A stretch of DNA of 33,819 nt. It comes from Smittium mucronatum. Taxonomy: Eukaryota; Kickxellomycota; Harpellomycetes; Harpellales; Legeriomycetaceae. Within the stretch, counting starts at the first letter, position 1. The number at the start of each line of letters is the position of its first letter. The position numbers and the translations under genes were made by a program. The stretch spans positions 1-33,819 of the forward strand of contig LSSL01000499.1 in assembly GCA_001953115.1 (NCBI GenBank), given 5' to 3'. The notes under the pieces were generated by a model that searched no databases, was not told where the DNA came from, and saw only the letters and a program-made list of their open reading frames with translations. Positions 1-10,300 of the stretch are shown piece by piece.

Positions 1-1141
1 TAATAAAGCTTTCATTAGAAGTATAACATAAATATGGGAAGGCTATCTAATTTCATATTAATACAGGAACCGTTTATCAATATAATTTCCTTACACTAAT
101 AAAATCAAATGCAAAATAATTGATCTAAATTCCGTTTTTTCGAGCATTTAAATTTATATAAACTCTATGTTGCGTAGAATGGTATTTGTATTGATTAATT
201 AGATTTAAATTGATAAATTTGCGTTTTATCGTTTAAAATCAGAATCTTGACAAATGTTTGTATTTATCATTTTAACGCGTTTTTATCAAAATAAATACCC
301 CTAGCACGCAATTGGTGCTTTATAAAAACTTAAACCGACGATGATTAGATGCGTCATTTAATTGATAGATATATGCATATTTTGAGTAAATCCGCTATAA
401 TTGGTAATTATTTCTGAAACCCAAGCAAATTCACTTATTGCATAGGCGGCCTATTAAATTGGTTTTATTAAGTAACATTATCATTCAAGACCGGACCGTT
501 TGATTTTCACCCTACATTATTTCAGTTTAGTTAAAGTTCTATTGGATCATCTATCTATTTCCTTACAAATTATTTTAACTTCCTTTTTCCCAATAAAATC
601 TTATTATCTTTTAACTCATCAAAAAAATAATTTAATCAGTAAAATAATATAGTAAAAAAAATTGCATCAGATTATTTACATCATTATTTTCTTTTTTTCT
701 GCTATTCCTCTGTGTTTTCGTATTTTACCTTCTTTAAATATTTATATATAATAATATTTCTTCCAAACCAGTCTTGTAATTTACACTGCCACATATGTAA
801 TATCTATAAATTGATTATTTTAGGGGTGGAGTTGTTTCAGCTAGTTTTATTTTATTGGAAATTTAAAATTTTACAGTAACTTTTTTTTGTTAAATAAATC
901 TCAAATTTTATAATAAATTTATCTTTAGTAAAGAATTATTAATATAAACTTATAATTTGAAAACTTATTTTCAATGCAGTCATTAAATTTCATAACCTTA
1001 GATGAAAATATATGAATATCTATAAATTCAAAATTTTAAGCGGATTTGACAACATAAATTTTGGCGTTGACCGATAGACGAAATCTGGAAAAATCCATGG
1101 ATTTAAAAAAAATAGAAAGAAAATATTTCGTTAAAATTAAT
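1..1141. other. AT-rich flank, no gene seen
   Basis: No open frame of useful length and no recognisable protein fragment was found on either strand. The part around 290-550 is somewhat less AT-rich than the rest and could be decayed transposon DNA, but I could not match it to a family. A loose imperfect inverted match exists between about 208-235 and 266-292 (shared GATAAA and GCGTT blocks), too weak to name. Confidence 0.6.
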
Positions 1142-1323
1142 GAGCTCTTAAGAGCAAATAATAGTTAGTATTATATGATGAGAGGGGACATATTAAGTGT
1201 TGATATCTTATTGAATAAAAATAAACCGAAATTCTAAAGCCAATAAAATCTAGTAGATGAAATGAGCTAAAAAAAAAATTTGGAATAGATTACGGGGTAC
1301 TTGAATAGTCCTATCCTTATCAT
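1142..1323 (-). repeat. Inverted terminal repeat of the DIRS element (3' end in element sense)
   Basis: Positions about 1168-1323 match the reverse complement of 5180-5335 with many substitutions and small gaps. Shared blocks include attaagtgtt, atcttattg, aaaccga, tctaaagccaataaaat and ctatccttat. A further 26 bases or so at 1142-1167, beginning gagctcttaagagc, have no partner at the other end of the element but do have one in the internal complementary region. A short extension on one terminal repeat is what DIRS-1 shows on its right repeat, which is the equivalent end here. Confidence 0.8.
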
Positions 1324-1358
1324 CTTCTGAAAAGGTGAAAAAAGGTTGGGTGTGTGGG

Positions 1359-1450
1359 ACTTAATAAACCTTCTTTCATCATATAATATTTATTATTATT
1401 ATCTCTAAGAGCTCGGATTATTCTAAAACTATATTTCAGAGATGAGACAA
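1359..1450 (-). repeat. Internal complementary region of the DIRS element
   Basis: This stretch is complementary to both outer ends of the element. Positions 1359-1414 match the reverse complement of 1142-1200 (shared gagctctta-gag, tattatatgatga and attaagt blocks). Positions about 1427-1447 match the reverse complement of 5315-5335 (shared tatatttcagag). In DIRS-1 such a region joins complements of the two ends and is thought to template joining of the ends into a circle, which the tyrosine recombinase then integrates. It lies directly after the recombinase stop at 1452-1454, as expected for the family. Confidence 0.78.
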
Positions 1451-1451
1451 A

Positions 1452-2199
1452 CTAATTTACTCCAAATTTAAAATTTATAGTAAGATTATTTGAAGAAAAT
1501 CTTGTGAGTCTATAAATCGAGATGAAGATGTTGTAGTTAGACCAGAAAGCGCGCGTTACTATATCATCAGAATAGAGTCCAGAATTAGCTGTCAGGGTGG
1601 CCCCTATCGCTCTTCCTTTTTCTATAAGTGTATTGGGGTTCCTTTTTATCCTACTTGAGATCTAGTGGATTTATCTAGTTTTATTTTCTTCTGATAGGGG
1701 CTTGTTTTTGTCGTTTACAAATCTCAAAATTCTATTTACATTCCATTTGCTGTTGTTTGAGTGAGGATCAGGACACAGATTAATCACTATTTTTTCCTGT
1801 ATACATCGTATGCTAATATTGGGCATAAATGTGGGATCTGAATTTGGGCTTATCCTGCAAGGATTTTCCACGGGTATACCACCTCTTTTTTTCCATAGGT
1901 GATACTATGACCATATTGAGTAGTAATTTATCCACACGGCTCCATACATCGTCGATCCTATGTATATTGCTGTCTCTTAGGAATCCTGTGACTGATAGGA
2001 GCCAACACAATATTTCGTTAGGCCGTTTTTTAGACAGGATTTGTGAAGGCACCCATTCCCTGAACAGAGTGATTACTGGTGATATGTCAATAAAGTGCCG
2101 TATGAAAGATTTTAATGAAAAATCTTCCAAAACTTTTGTGAAATCCGAAAGCATTGGATGTTGAGATATCGTATCAGCCTCTTCAGCAAGATTTATCAA
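1452..2199 (-). pseudogene. Tyrosine recombinase of the DIRS element, broken
   Basis: Tyrosine recombinases replace integrase in DIRS elements and insert a circular DNA copy. The N-terminal half is open at 1813-2199 and carries the motif GFLRDSNIHRID, which corresponds to the first catalytic arginine region (usually LRPSDIHRI in these elements). A frameshift near 1885 moves the frame into the open stretch 1671-1871 (ending RFVNDKNKPLSEENKTR). The same frame continues past stops at 1671 and shortly after into GRAIGATLTANSG, then AFWSNYNIFISIYRLTR. In this last motif the Y of YRLTR is the expected nucleophile position; the usual histidine before W is F here. The frame ends with a stop at 1452-1454. 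It is missing or degraded upstream of 2199, where the core-binding part should be. Not functional as it stands. Confidence 0.86.
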
Positions 2200-2531
2200 A
2201 GCAGATTTAAACGCCTCATTAGTTCAAATTTTCAGCTTTTTGACTGTGTAAATTTTTTCCAGATATTTAATTGTCTAAGGAACCGATTTATTATCAGTTA
2301 TGTTGTTAGAGATGCGCCAATTTAAAAAAAAAATTTACAAATAACTGATCCTTTATCGATGCCCTAAACGTCGTTCTTTTGAAAGGATAAGGTCAAAGAC
2401 ATAATTTCAGATACCTCGTTTTTCGAGAAAACACCTCTGATCTTCCTTTCCATCAATAGACACTGCTTGTTCCCCAAGAAGTGATATTTTCCGCTTTTAG
2501 GATCTGTTATTATCGTAGCCACCTTTAATGT

Positions 2532-3323
2532 TTAGTGTTGAGATATTGATAGCGCAAGTAGGTCTGGATAACAGATTGCAGATCTCCATATCGGCGTAAT
2601 TAGCTTGATAATTGTTTGCTCTCTTCTGGAATTCTGAACTAACTGTGAGATTAGATTCCATGGAGGACATCCATAAGGGTTGCTTAATTTCAAACAGTTA
2701 TGAGACTGTTCTTTCTGTCCCATCGATTTAGCATTCTGGAATCAGCTGTAGTATGCTTTTACTTTTTTGTTGAAATGTGATGCGAACAGTTCCAAGTAGT
2801 GTTCACCGAGTAGCTCCTCCAGAATTGAGAATGTCTCCTGAGATTTAAACTATTATTTTTGTGCTTTTAATTTTCTTTTAGAGTATGCTGGTTTCAAGAC
2901 AGGTGGAACATAGGTTACTTTTGTGCGGGATTTTGTCTTTAGAAAATGAATACATATCCCTTCCGATATACCAAGCAATTCTGGGGAAGTTTTTCCTCCA
3001 AATTTCTTCACGTACTCCAGTTTTGTCTTGTTGTCTGAGTATATCGGCAGTGATCATTCTATTACTTCTTTGAAACTAGGCACATACAGAACTGTTAAAA
3101 TTTCCTTTCTATTGATTTTCTGTAGTACCTCCATTAGTTTCATTAAGACGCTGTACATTTGGGCTCCAAATGCTATTCCCAGGCTTTGTCGCTGTAATCT
3201 GTGAAAACCTCCATTTCTGGAATCTCTGGTAAGAACGAGAGTCCGTTCCATGATGCTAAATGTTTTTTCCAGAATTGTAGGTTCTGGACCGCTGGGCTCT
3301 TTAATATCACTACCGAGTTCCAT
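2532..3323 (-). pseudogene. RNase H and C-terminal part of DIRS polyprotein, broken
   Basis: This continues the reverse transcriptase polyprotein in the same reading-frame phase. An open stretch at 3054-3323 ends in EVIE and a stop, and the same frame then reads SLPIYSDNKTKLEYVKKFGG. The YSDN at 3030-3041 holds an RNase H active-site aspartate. It is followed by TSPELLG and later VTYVPPVLKPAYSKRKLKAQK, matching the usual VTYVPS.FNPAD.PSRR stretch with the PAD aspartate lost. After a degraded part, 2532-2723 is open and reads NPYGCPPWNLISQLVQ and then IWRSAICYPDLLALSIS. This is the CPPW / W-S-WYP block that closes the RT-RNase H polyprotein in DIRS elements. RNase H would remove the RNA strand after minus-strand DNA synthesis. 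The stops make it inactive. Confidence 0.85.
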
Positions 3324-3479
3324 GGATTCATTTTCACAAGAGATTGATTCTTGAGTTTTAGGAATTTGCGTAAAATTTATCTTCCTGAAAGAAGAGCTAA
3401 AGACATTGATTTAGAATTTTGCTAGACATTTCAATGTCGTCTGGCCATCTCTTAACATTCTGCTTGCCTCTTCTCTCAA

Positions 3480-4080
3480 GTTTCGTATTTATAAAGCGGT
3501 TACCTTTATTTTCATATCCATGGTATCTATCACCATCTCTAAATTAGTAATTGTTTGAGATGGAACTGTGGAAGACTTCTCTGCATTGAACTTGAATCCA
3601 GTATTTATTAGCTTGGAGTAAACTAAACGCGTTCTACTCTCTGATGCTTCTTTGTTCTCTCCCATGATATTTAGATCGTCTAGATAAGCTGAGATTTTTA
3701 TTCCATTTTACCTGCCCCAATCCAAAAATTTCCAGAGGATCTTCGTGAATGTTATCTGGCATAGTGATAGACCAAAATATAGAGAGCTTAACTGTAACTT
3801 TATCACATGTCATTGAAATCGAAGGTATTTTCTGCATCTTTTGTAAGTTTTATTATGCAAAAATACATCTTGTAAATCCAGTGATGTCCGGTAATCCTTC
3901 CTGCAAACCATTTTTTAGATGGAGAAGAGTGTCTCCATTTTGAAATTTTTATCTTCCACATATTGATTGAGCTTTCTTAGATCTAAAATTAGTCTTAGTC
4001 TTCCGGTCTTCTTTGAAATGGTAAACAGTTTGCTGTAAAACTCCGGTTTCTGGGGCTGAACTCCTCCATTGCTTGGTTTT
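3480..4080 (-). pseudogene. Reverse transcriptase domain of the DIRS element, broken
   Basis: One minus-strand frame can be followed through the whole palm and fingers. It runs from PEFYSKLFTISKKTGRLRLI through LDLRKLNQYVEDKNFKMETL, a stop, then DYRTSLDLQDVFLH (first catalytic aspartate region), another stop, and YFGLSLCQITFTKILW. After WGR comes a third stop, then ISAYLDDLNIMGENKEAS with the YLDD catalytic box at 3675-3686, and GFKFNAEKSSTVPSQTITNL. The frame stops near 3495. Domain order and wording fit DIRS-type reverse transcriptases, which copy the element RNA to DNA. At least three internal stops, with the frame otherwise preserved, indicate mutation after a period of purifying selection. 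It is joined to the gag-like part by a frameshift near 4045. Confidence 0.9.
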
Positions 4081-4480
4081 CTTTAAATCCATGCACCTAT
4101 TCTGTTAGAACCCCCTGGCCTTTTTCATCAAATTCTTTTTCCGCCTCTTCCAGGCGTGCCGAGATTGAGGCTGGGTTTTTTAATGGGATTGTTAATCCTT
4201 TCTCCACTATTTTTCAAACCTATCGGCTTTCGGGCAGCTTAAAACAAGCTGTTTTGGACATAGCTAGACAAACCCAACTTTGTGGAAATTTATTGTTCCT
4301 ACCGCCTACCTCCCTCCAAAACCCGACCTTTTCTGTGAAAAATCGACTTTCGGTCTTATATTTTGTAGCTAGAGCTAGATTTAATAGTGATTGCATCATT
4401 TTAATTTTGCTCCGAAGAAGTACTACCGTTTTGCAAATCATTAGTGAACACAAACTGCTGATTCCTACAAAAATTCTGAA
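4060..4480 (-). pseudogene. Gag-like / linker region of the DIRS element, broken
   Basis: An open frame lies between a stop at 4481-4483 and the stop at 4220-4222. It includes RFFTEKVGFWREVGGRNNKF and FPQSWVCLAMSKTACFKLPE. After two stops the same frame resumes as KIVEKGLTIPLKNPASISAR and reaches NQAMEEFSP, where a frameshift leads into the reverse transcriptase. The glycine- and arginine-rich patch followed by a WV / KGL-IP stretch is the usual link between the gag-like part and RT in these elements. Another frame across 4290-4340 reads GRVLEGGRR, closer to the family wording, so a local frameshift is also likely here. The gag portion proper, expected at 4487-5179, is not recognisable. Confidence 0.62.
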
Positions 4481-5179
4481 TTAACTGTCTTCTAGCTGGT
4501 GATTTTTAGGCAATAAAAGTAAATGCTCCTTCTGACTTAATAGTGATTTTTTATATGATGTCACCGGATATTTAGGCTTTCCAGGCTGATAAAATATTTA
4601 TAGAGGTTTTCGATTTTAGTTTGAGCAACAGCTGCCGCAATCTCAGACAAAATCGCTCATATGATACTAGAAAATATTATTTCAGAATCATCTGCAATGT
4701 TTATCCCTTGAGCTTTTTAAAATTTCATATTTAAATAATAGTTAATTGGTCTGGTATCTTGGTAAAGTGCCTGCTGGATCTTGTAGAAGTTTTATTATAT
4801 CTTTTTAATGTTGCTGGATGCGGAATCAATCAGCAGTGAGGGGTTATAATTCATTGAATTTGTTTTTGGACAAAAATAAATAGCCGATTTGCATTATTCT
4901 TTGTTCAGTGGTGATAATAAGAAGTATTTTTCAATTTATGTGATAGAATTGATTAGTTCTGGATACACAGATAGGTCTTTTTTTGGTTTTTAAGCTGTGA
5001 AGAAAGGATCCTTTCTCTCATCAAAATGTTGGATTATTCTTTCAGTTCAATGAGCATATTCTTAGATTCTGAATCTATCATCTTAAATTGAAGTGATAAG
5101 AATGTATATATTATTTTTTAAAAATTCCTTTGCAGCTTGAAAATATTTTTGCTGTTAGAGTACCTATGCGACAGAAAAA

Positions 5180-5335
5180 GTTATAAGGATAGTACGATTC
5201 ACTTACATCACATTATATACCCAAAAAAAATTTCAGATCATTTCACTTAATATATTTTATTGGCTTTAGATTATCGGTTTGGTTTTATCCAATAAGATGG
5301 TAACACTTAATTCTTCTCCCTCTGAAATATAATTC
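5180..5335 (-). repeat. Inverted terminal repeat of the DIRS element (5' end in element sense)
   Basis: The reverse complement of this stretch aligns with 1168-1323 over its whole length with many mismatches. The shared blocks are given in the entry for the other repeat. The level of divergence between the two ends, together with the broken frames, points to an old insertion. The outer edge is set where similarity stops near 5335; sequence beyond it does not match the other side. Confidence 0.8.
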
Positions 5336-5431
5336 GCAGTCAATTTTTACCGAAATTTAGTCTGAAAATTTTTTTATTAGTTATTAATAAAATTTTCATT
5401 ATTTTTCAAATTAATAAAATAAAATATTTTG

Positions 5432-5982
5432 TAAGTGATTGAAAAAATTAAGTGAATGTGGTTATTTTTTTTAAATTGTAGTGGTAATTAAATGTGTGCA
5501 CTTTTTGGACGGACTTGATTTTTATTTTGATTATACTGAAATCCAAGTAGTTGGGATATGAATAATTACTGGGTAATTAAATATATTAACAGATTGGGTG
5601 TGGCAAATAAAACCAAGCATAAAAGAGAAAATTTTATATTAAGAAACCAATAAAAATAATAAATTATGGATAATTGGATACGCTATTTAAAATTTTTGAA
5701 TACTATTTGGATTAAGCGTAATAATCTTTATTTTACCAAAAAAAAGTATTGGTATTAAATAAGACTCCAAAAAAAGCGATTTGAAAAATTAAAATCTTGA
5801 AATGAAGAGAATATTACAAGAAAATTGACAAGAGTTATAAATTTAATAAAAATATACATTATAACCATTAAATTAAAAAAGAAAAATCAGAAAATCAGTA
5901 TCGATTGTAATTTTATTTAAGATTTAGATTGTGAAATCTGCTGTTTTAAATGTCATTTTTTCAGAGGTTTACAATTTGAATG
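5432..5982 (+). repeat. Left arm of the 551-bp inverted repeat
   Basis: Position x in this arm pairs with position 12796 minus x in the right arm. By eye the arms differ only at 5437 (g against a), 5455 (a against g) and 5458 (g against c), all within the outer 27 bases. The remaining 524 or so bases showed no difference. Similarity ends sharply at 5982 within the word caatttgaatg. Confidence 0.95.
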
Positions 5983-6104
5983 TTTATTTTGTGAATGCTG
6001 CTGTTGAAATGACTTTTGATATCAATTCTTCGATTTTTAAAGTTGATACGATGAATATTGCTATTTTTTTAAATTTTTTTAATATTATAATAATTTTTTT
6101 TTAA
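5928..6104 (+). pseudogene. Pentapeptide-repeat-like coding remnant, left copy
   Basis: The frame is open for 58 codons between a stop at 5925-5927 and the stop at 6102-6104, with no ATG near its beginning. From 5937 it can be laid out in groups of five residues: SAVLN, VIFSE, VYNLN, VYFVN, then less regular groups such as TFDIN, SSIFK and VDTMN. Each group tends to have a small residue first, a hydrophobic one third and N, D or E fifth. Pentapeptide-repeat proteins fold as a right-handed beta helix with a pattern of this kind. I cannot tell whether this was ever a protein or is a 15-base minisatellite that happens to stay open. The last third turns into a T-rich run. Confidence 0.35.
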
Positions 6105-6813
6105 TATGGGATTAATTATGTTAATAATTGAATATTTTTATTTAAAGATACATAAAGTAATAATTTTACAATGGAATTTAAAAATATTATTAAATCTATA
6201 CTATAAAGTATAGCTTTTTTCAGAAACAAATTTACTTTATAATTAAAATCAATGAAAAGAATAATAAAAGTCAAACCAATCTAAGCTGCTTATTTCAATT
6301 TACCAAACTAACAAAAATATTATATGTAAATATGTTTATCTGATGAAAGAACTAAGTTATGAAATATTTATGCATATAAATGTATTAAAAAAAGCACAAG
6401 GTTACTTATAAATATTTGCATTGAATTTAAAATAGTTTTCTACAAAATAAAAAAGAAAAAACCTCTATTCATAATTAGATAATTTCTATAATTTTAAATA
6501 TTTTACATACAATAAAAAATATAAAATATAAAGGAAATTGTAGATAATTAAAAAAAATTAAAATTTAATGATCATACTAAGTTGGGAAAAGAATGCAATT
6601 TTACAACAAAGATTGTGTTTGCATTCAATTAGGAAATTTCTTAACAGAAACATTGATAAAATCGAATTATTATCGGAGGAATTGTTAAAAGCAGCCATAT
6701 TAACATAGGCTTTTTTAACAGGAGCATCCAAAACAGAGGGATTCAAAACAGCTAATTCAAAATAAAAGCATCCGTGATATCAACATTAAAAGTAGAAATA
6801 TTCGTAAAATCAG
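5983..6813. other. Central segment of the fold-back element
   Basis: This single-copy centre separates the two arms. It is extremely AT-rich from about 6060 to 6560. It contains the diverging parts of the two five-codon repeat tracts at each edge and nothing that looks like a transposase. The open stretch 6558-6746 on the minus strand is covered under the right repeat remnant. Confidence 0.6.
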
Positions 6814-6868
6814 CATTCAAATTGTAAACCTCTGAAAAAATGACATTTAAAACAGCAGATTTCACAAT
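6558..6868 (-). pseudogene. Pentapeptide-repeat-like coding remnant, right copy
   Basis: Read on the minus strand from 6868, the frame opens like the left copy (SAVLN, VIFSE, VYNLN) because this part lies in the arm. It then differs: ADFTN, ISTFN, VDITD, AFILN, followed by a stop at 6752-6754. A one-frame shift leads into the open stretch 6558-6746, which continues the five-residue rhythm (AVLN, PSVLD, APVKK, AYVNM, AAFNN) before becoming irregular (FLIECKHNLCCKIAF). About 12 groups can be counted. ADFTN and VDITD fit the textbook pentapeptide pattern (small, D/N, hydrophobic, T/S, polar). The frameshift and stop make it a remnant. The identity of the parent gene is unknown. Confidence 0.4.
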
Positions 6869-7364
6869 CTAAATCTTAAATAAAATTACAATCGATACTG
6901 ATTTTCTGATTTTTCTTTTTTAATTTAATGGTTATAATGTATATTTTTATTAAATTTATAACTCTTGTCAATTTTCTTGTAATATTCTCTTCATTTCAAG
7001 ATTTTAATTTTTCAAATCGCTTTTTTTGGAGTCTTATTTAATACCAATACTTTTTTTTGGTAAAATAAAGATTATTACGCTTAATCCAAATAGTATTCAA
7101 AAATTTTAAATAGCGTATCCAATTATCCATAATTTATTATTTTTATTGGTTTCTTAATATAAAATTTTCTCTTTTATGCTTGGTTTTATTTGCCACACCC
7201 AATCTGTTAATATATTTAATTACCCAGTAATTATTCATATCCCAACTACTTGGATTTCAGTATAATCAAAATAAAAATCAAGTCCGTCCAAAAAGTGCAC
7301 ACATTTAATTACCACTACAATTTAAAAAAAATAACCAGATCCACTTAATTTTTTCAATTACTTA
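6814..7364 (-). repeat. Right arm of the 551-bp inverted repeat
   Basis: This is the reverse complement of 5432-5982, the same length with no gaps, with the three outer mismatches at 7338, 7341 and 7359. In single-stranded form the two arms would pair into a hairpin with an 831-base loop. Confidence 0.95.
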
Positions 7365-10300
7365 AAACAGCGATAAAAATTATTAGAATTTTAAATAATT
7401 ATCTGGTATTTATTATTTTACTTTTTGGAAAAAAAATTTTGTATATTATGGATATATTATGGGATATTATAGGGTATTTGACCAATATGAGAATTTTTAA
7501 AAGAAATTTTCAATATTTTAATTATAACTTTCTTTTTACTAATATATAAACCATAAGATTTTTTTTGAGAATAATAATTAAGTCTAAAATTTTATTATAA
7601 GTGGCAGTTAGTAGCCTATAAAACATTTATAATAACCAACATTTCAATCATCTTTTAAAATTATAGTTAAAATAACCCATCAAATAAACAAACAGAAAAA
7701 TTATAAAAAACTATAATTTCATTTTATAAATATAATTTTTTATATTAAACTACCAGAATATCTAGTAATATAAAAGGATATTTTATTATTTTATTATTCT
7801 AAAAAAATTATATGAGGATTGATATTTATTTATAATCTCAAGATTTATTAATAAAATGATATAGGTATAGTGATATAAAATCATCTATTCTCGTCTTAAT
7901 TAATCCCTAAATTTAGGTTTCTTTCGAGATATTTGCTCTAAAATTTATATTATGAAATAATAATTTTAGATATATAAGAAAATTTATCGCTTTTTTATAT
8001 TTAGCATTTTTATAATATAAAATTTATCTTTATTTATTTCATTGTATTAAATAACACTATACACATGTTTAAAAAAGTACTAGTGGATTAGATTTATCTA
8101 TTTTCGTTGTACAGAACATAAATCTTGAATTTTGCTATAATTATCTGATTATATCATATAAATAAGCAATTTTTATCGAAACGATTTTTTTTTTACAAAA
8201 ATGATATTATTTTAATATTTACCCTTATATAAATTCAGCGCGAGAGGTTAGATTTCTGAATAATTTTAATCTTTGGTTGTGTTCACTTGATATTAAATTT
8301 GACATGAAATGTTGATTAACTTAATTTGATATTTTAGTTGTATATCTAAATGTAAATTTTTCTTACTCGTACTTTTATTTTTACCCGAACTGTTGCTTAT
8401 ATTTTCAATTGTAATTGTAATTGTAATTTTATGCATATTTTTACTTGTTCTTTTGTTTTAATCTTAGTTTTACTTTAATTTATGCTTGTAATTGTCTTTC
8501 AATTTTTATTTTGAGTGTGCTTTTTCTTGCACTTTTACATTTATTTGTCAATTTATTTTCATATTTACATGAACTTGTACTTTTAATTGGAACTCCGATT
8601 AATTTTTATTCTGATTCTATTTTACATAGTTTAATTATTCTACGGATTTTAATTTTGGTATAATTTAACTTATATATACTTCAATAATTAATTTAAATTT
8701 ATTTTACTAATAGCCATTGGCCTTCTAATGGCACATATTTTGCTTTTAACCATTTTTACATTCTAATTTTTATTTCTATTTTTTAAACTTTTTTTAAATA
8801 TTTTTTTAATTTATAAAACTATTTTTAACAAAAAATTTCATATTCTGTTTTTCTTTTTTAATTCATAATTTGCAAGAAAATTATTTTATTTTGGTATAAT
8901 TTCGATTTTATTTTAAGAAATATTGAAATTATAACAAATGATTTTTTTTTTAATTATTCTCTCATGAGACTGTGTTTTTCTTTATTTTATTCCTGTTTCT
9001 TCTTTTTTTCTTTTGACTGATCATCTCATCATTAATTAAATTAATCTTATAATTACTTTTTAAATATGAAAAATTATTCTCACACTTTTATCTTTTAAAA
9101 ATATCTACACATGAACAGGATATATCCGTTAACAAATATATTTCCTACTTAGCATTAATTATCTAAATCTTTTATAAATTCTCACACAACAAAATTTCAC
9201 TAATATAGCGTATTTTAACTGTTCTTGAAATAGTGCCTGAATCTAAATATTCCTTATTTGATATAATAATTGTGTTTATTCCGTTTTAATATTGGAAAAT
9301 TAGGGTGTGATATTCTTTAATTTTCAATATCTCGGCTGACTTATAAGATATTTCTTTGACCAGTAATTTTTTGCTGCTTTCATGGCCGAAAACTGTTTCA
9401 GATTTTTGGAAATATTTCAGAGATTTTTTAAGAATTTCAGTTAAAAAATATTTTGTATTTAATTTATATTAACCGCATCCAAAGAATTATTTGTACTTTT
9501 TGAGTAAATGTATTACCATAGCACTAATTATAGTTATATATAAAGTAAATTTTATACAAATTTTCCATAAAAATCTTTTTTTAGTTAAACTCTTCGTAAT
9601 TTTAATAAAAAATCTCCAATATATTTTAAAATACTCATCTATGAGCTCTTTGAATCATAAATAAATATTATTTAGTTTTTTCTGCTAATGGATGAGAAAA
9701 TAACTAAAAAAAAAATTTTCATTTTTCTAATATTTTTTGTCCAGCAGTTAACTCTTAATGCAAAATTTTTAAAAAAATTATAAAACCAATATAAATGGTT
9801 TGGATTCGGCTATAAATGTGCCATTTGAAGTTTTTCTGGAATTTTTTTAATTTTTTCAAATATCCATAAAAAAAACTCTTCATTTTCGTTCTGTATTAAA
9901 CTTAGGGTTATAAGAAAAAAATCGATTAATATGGCTTATGCCTATAACAAAAACTGATTATGTTATAGCATTTGTCCTATTTTTTGCGCCAGAATGAATA
10001 TTTCGTGCACCAAATTTTTTTTATAAAAGTTTTTTAGAGCTCAGAAGCACATTTATTTAGCTTTTATTTATGCGTTTGTACAATTTCGGCACAGTCCCAA
10101 AGTTATAACTGATTTTATATCTCTTCATATAGTTTTTTTAATTCATATAAAGTTATTAAGCTCCCTTTTTGCTCTTTTTATTTAAATAAATATCGATCAA
10201 AATACCCTATTTTATTCAGCATTGTGTCCTTGATATGATAGGATCCTTTTGTTCTATAAAGGGATTTTTTTATAGCGTCATAAATATTTTATGTTTCATT

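Larger units (their letters stand above)
1142..5335 (-). mobile_element. Decayed DIRS-type tyrosine-recombinase retrotransposon
   Basis: About 4.2 kb element read on the minus strand. The order in element sense is inverted terminal repeat (5180-5335), gag-like tail, reverse transcriptase, RNase H, tyrosine recombinase, internal complementary region (1359-1450), and inverted terminal repeat (1142-1323). Inverted terminal repeats plus an internal region complementary to both outer ends are the hallmarks of DIRS-1-type elements. Ngaro-type relatives carry split direct repeats instead, and LTR elements use an integrase. The coding part is broken by several stops and at least two frameshifts, so the copy cannot make its proteins. 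I saw no methyltransferase-like domain. The stretch 4487-5179 should hold the gag region but shows no clear coding sequence. The outer edges are accurate to perhaps 10-20 bases; DIRS elements make no target-site duplication, so none is expected. Confidence 0.88.
5432..7364. mobile_element. Long-arm fold-back element, possibly Tc1/mariner-derived
   Basis: Two 551-base arms in inverted orientation enclose an 831-base centre, 1933 bases in all. Similarity starts abruptly at 5432 and 7364. The outer ends read taagtgattg and, on the other strand, taagtaattg, so a TA dinucleotide sits at each tip. This is consistent with TA target duplication in the Tc1/mariner group, with ends beginning AGT. Inside, the blocks gtgtgcactttttggacggac and taattaaatgtg also resemble Tc1-type terminal repeats as I remember them. 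No transposase domain (DDE/DDD) is visible in the centre, so the element would be non-autonomous. An inverted duplication not made by transposition, or an assembly palindrome, would look similar. Confidence 0.6.

Noticed and set aside
1829..2164. 111-codon open stretch on the plus strand
   Set aside because: It lies opposite the tyrosine recombinase remnant, whose motifs are clear on the minus strand; it is an antisense shadow.
1142..5335. LTR retrotransposon of the Gypsy or Copia type
   Set aside because: No integrase or protease motif is seen. The YLDD palm is followed by YSDN, CPPW and a tyrosine recombinase, and the ends are inverted, not direct, repeats.
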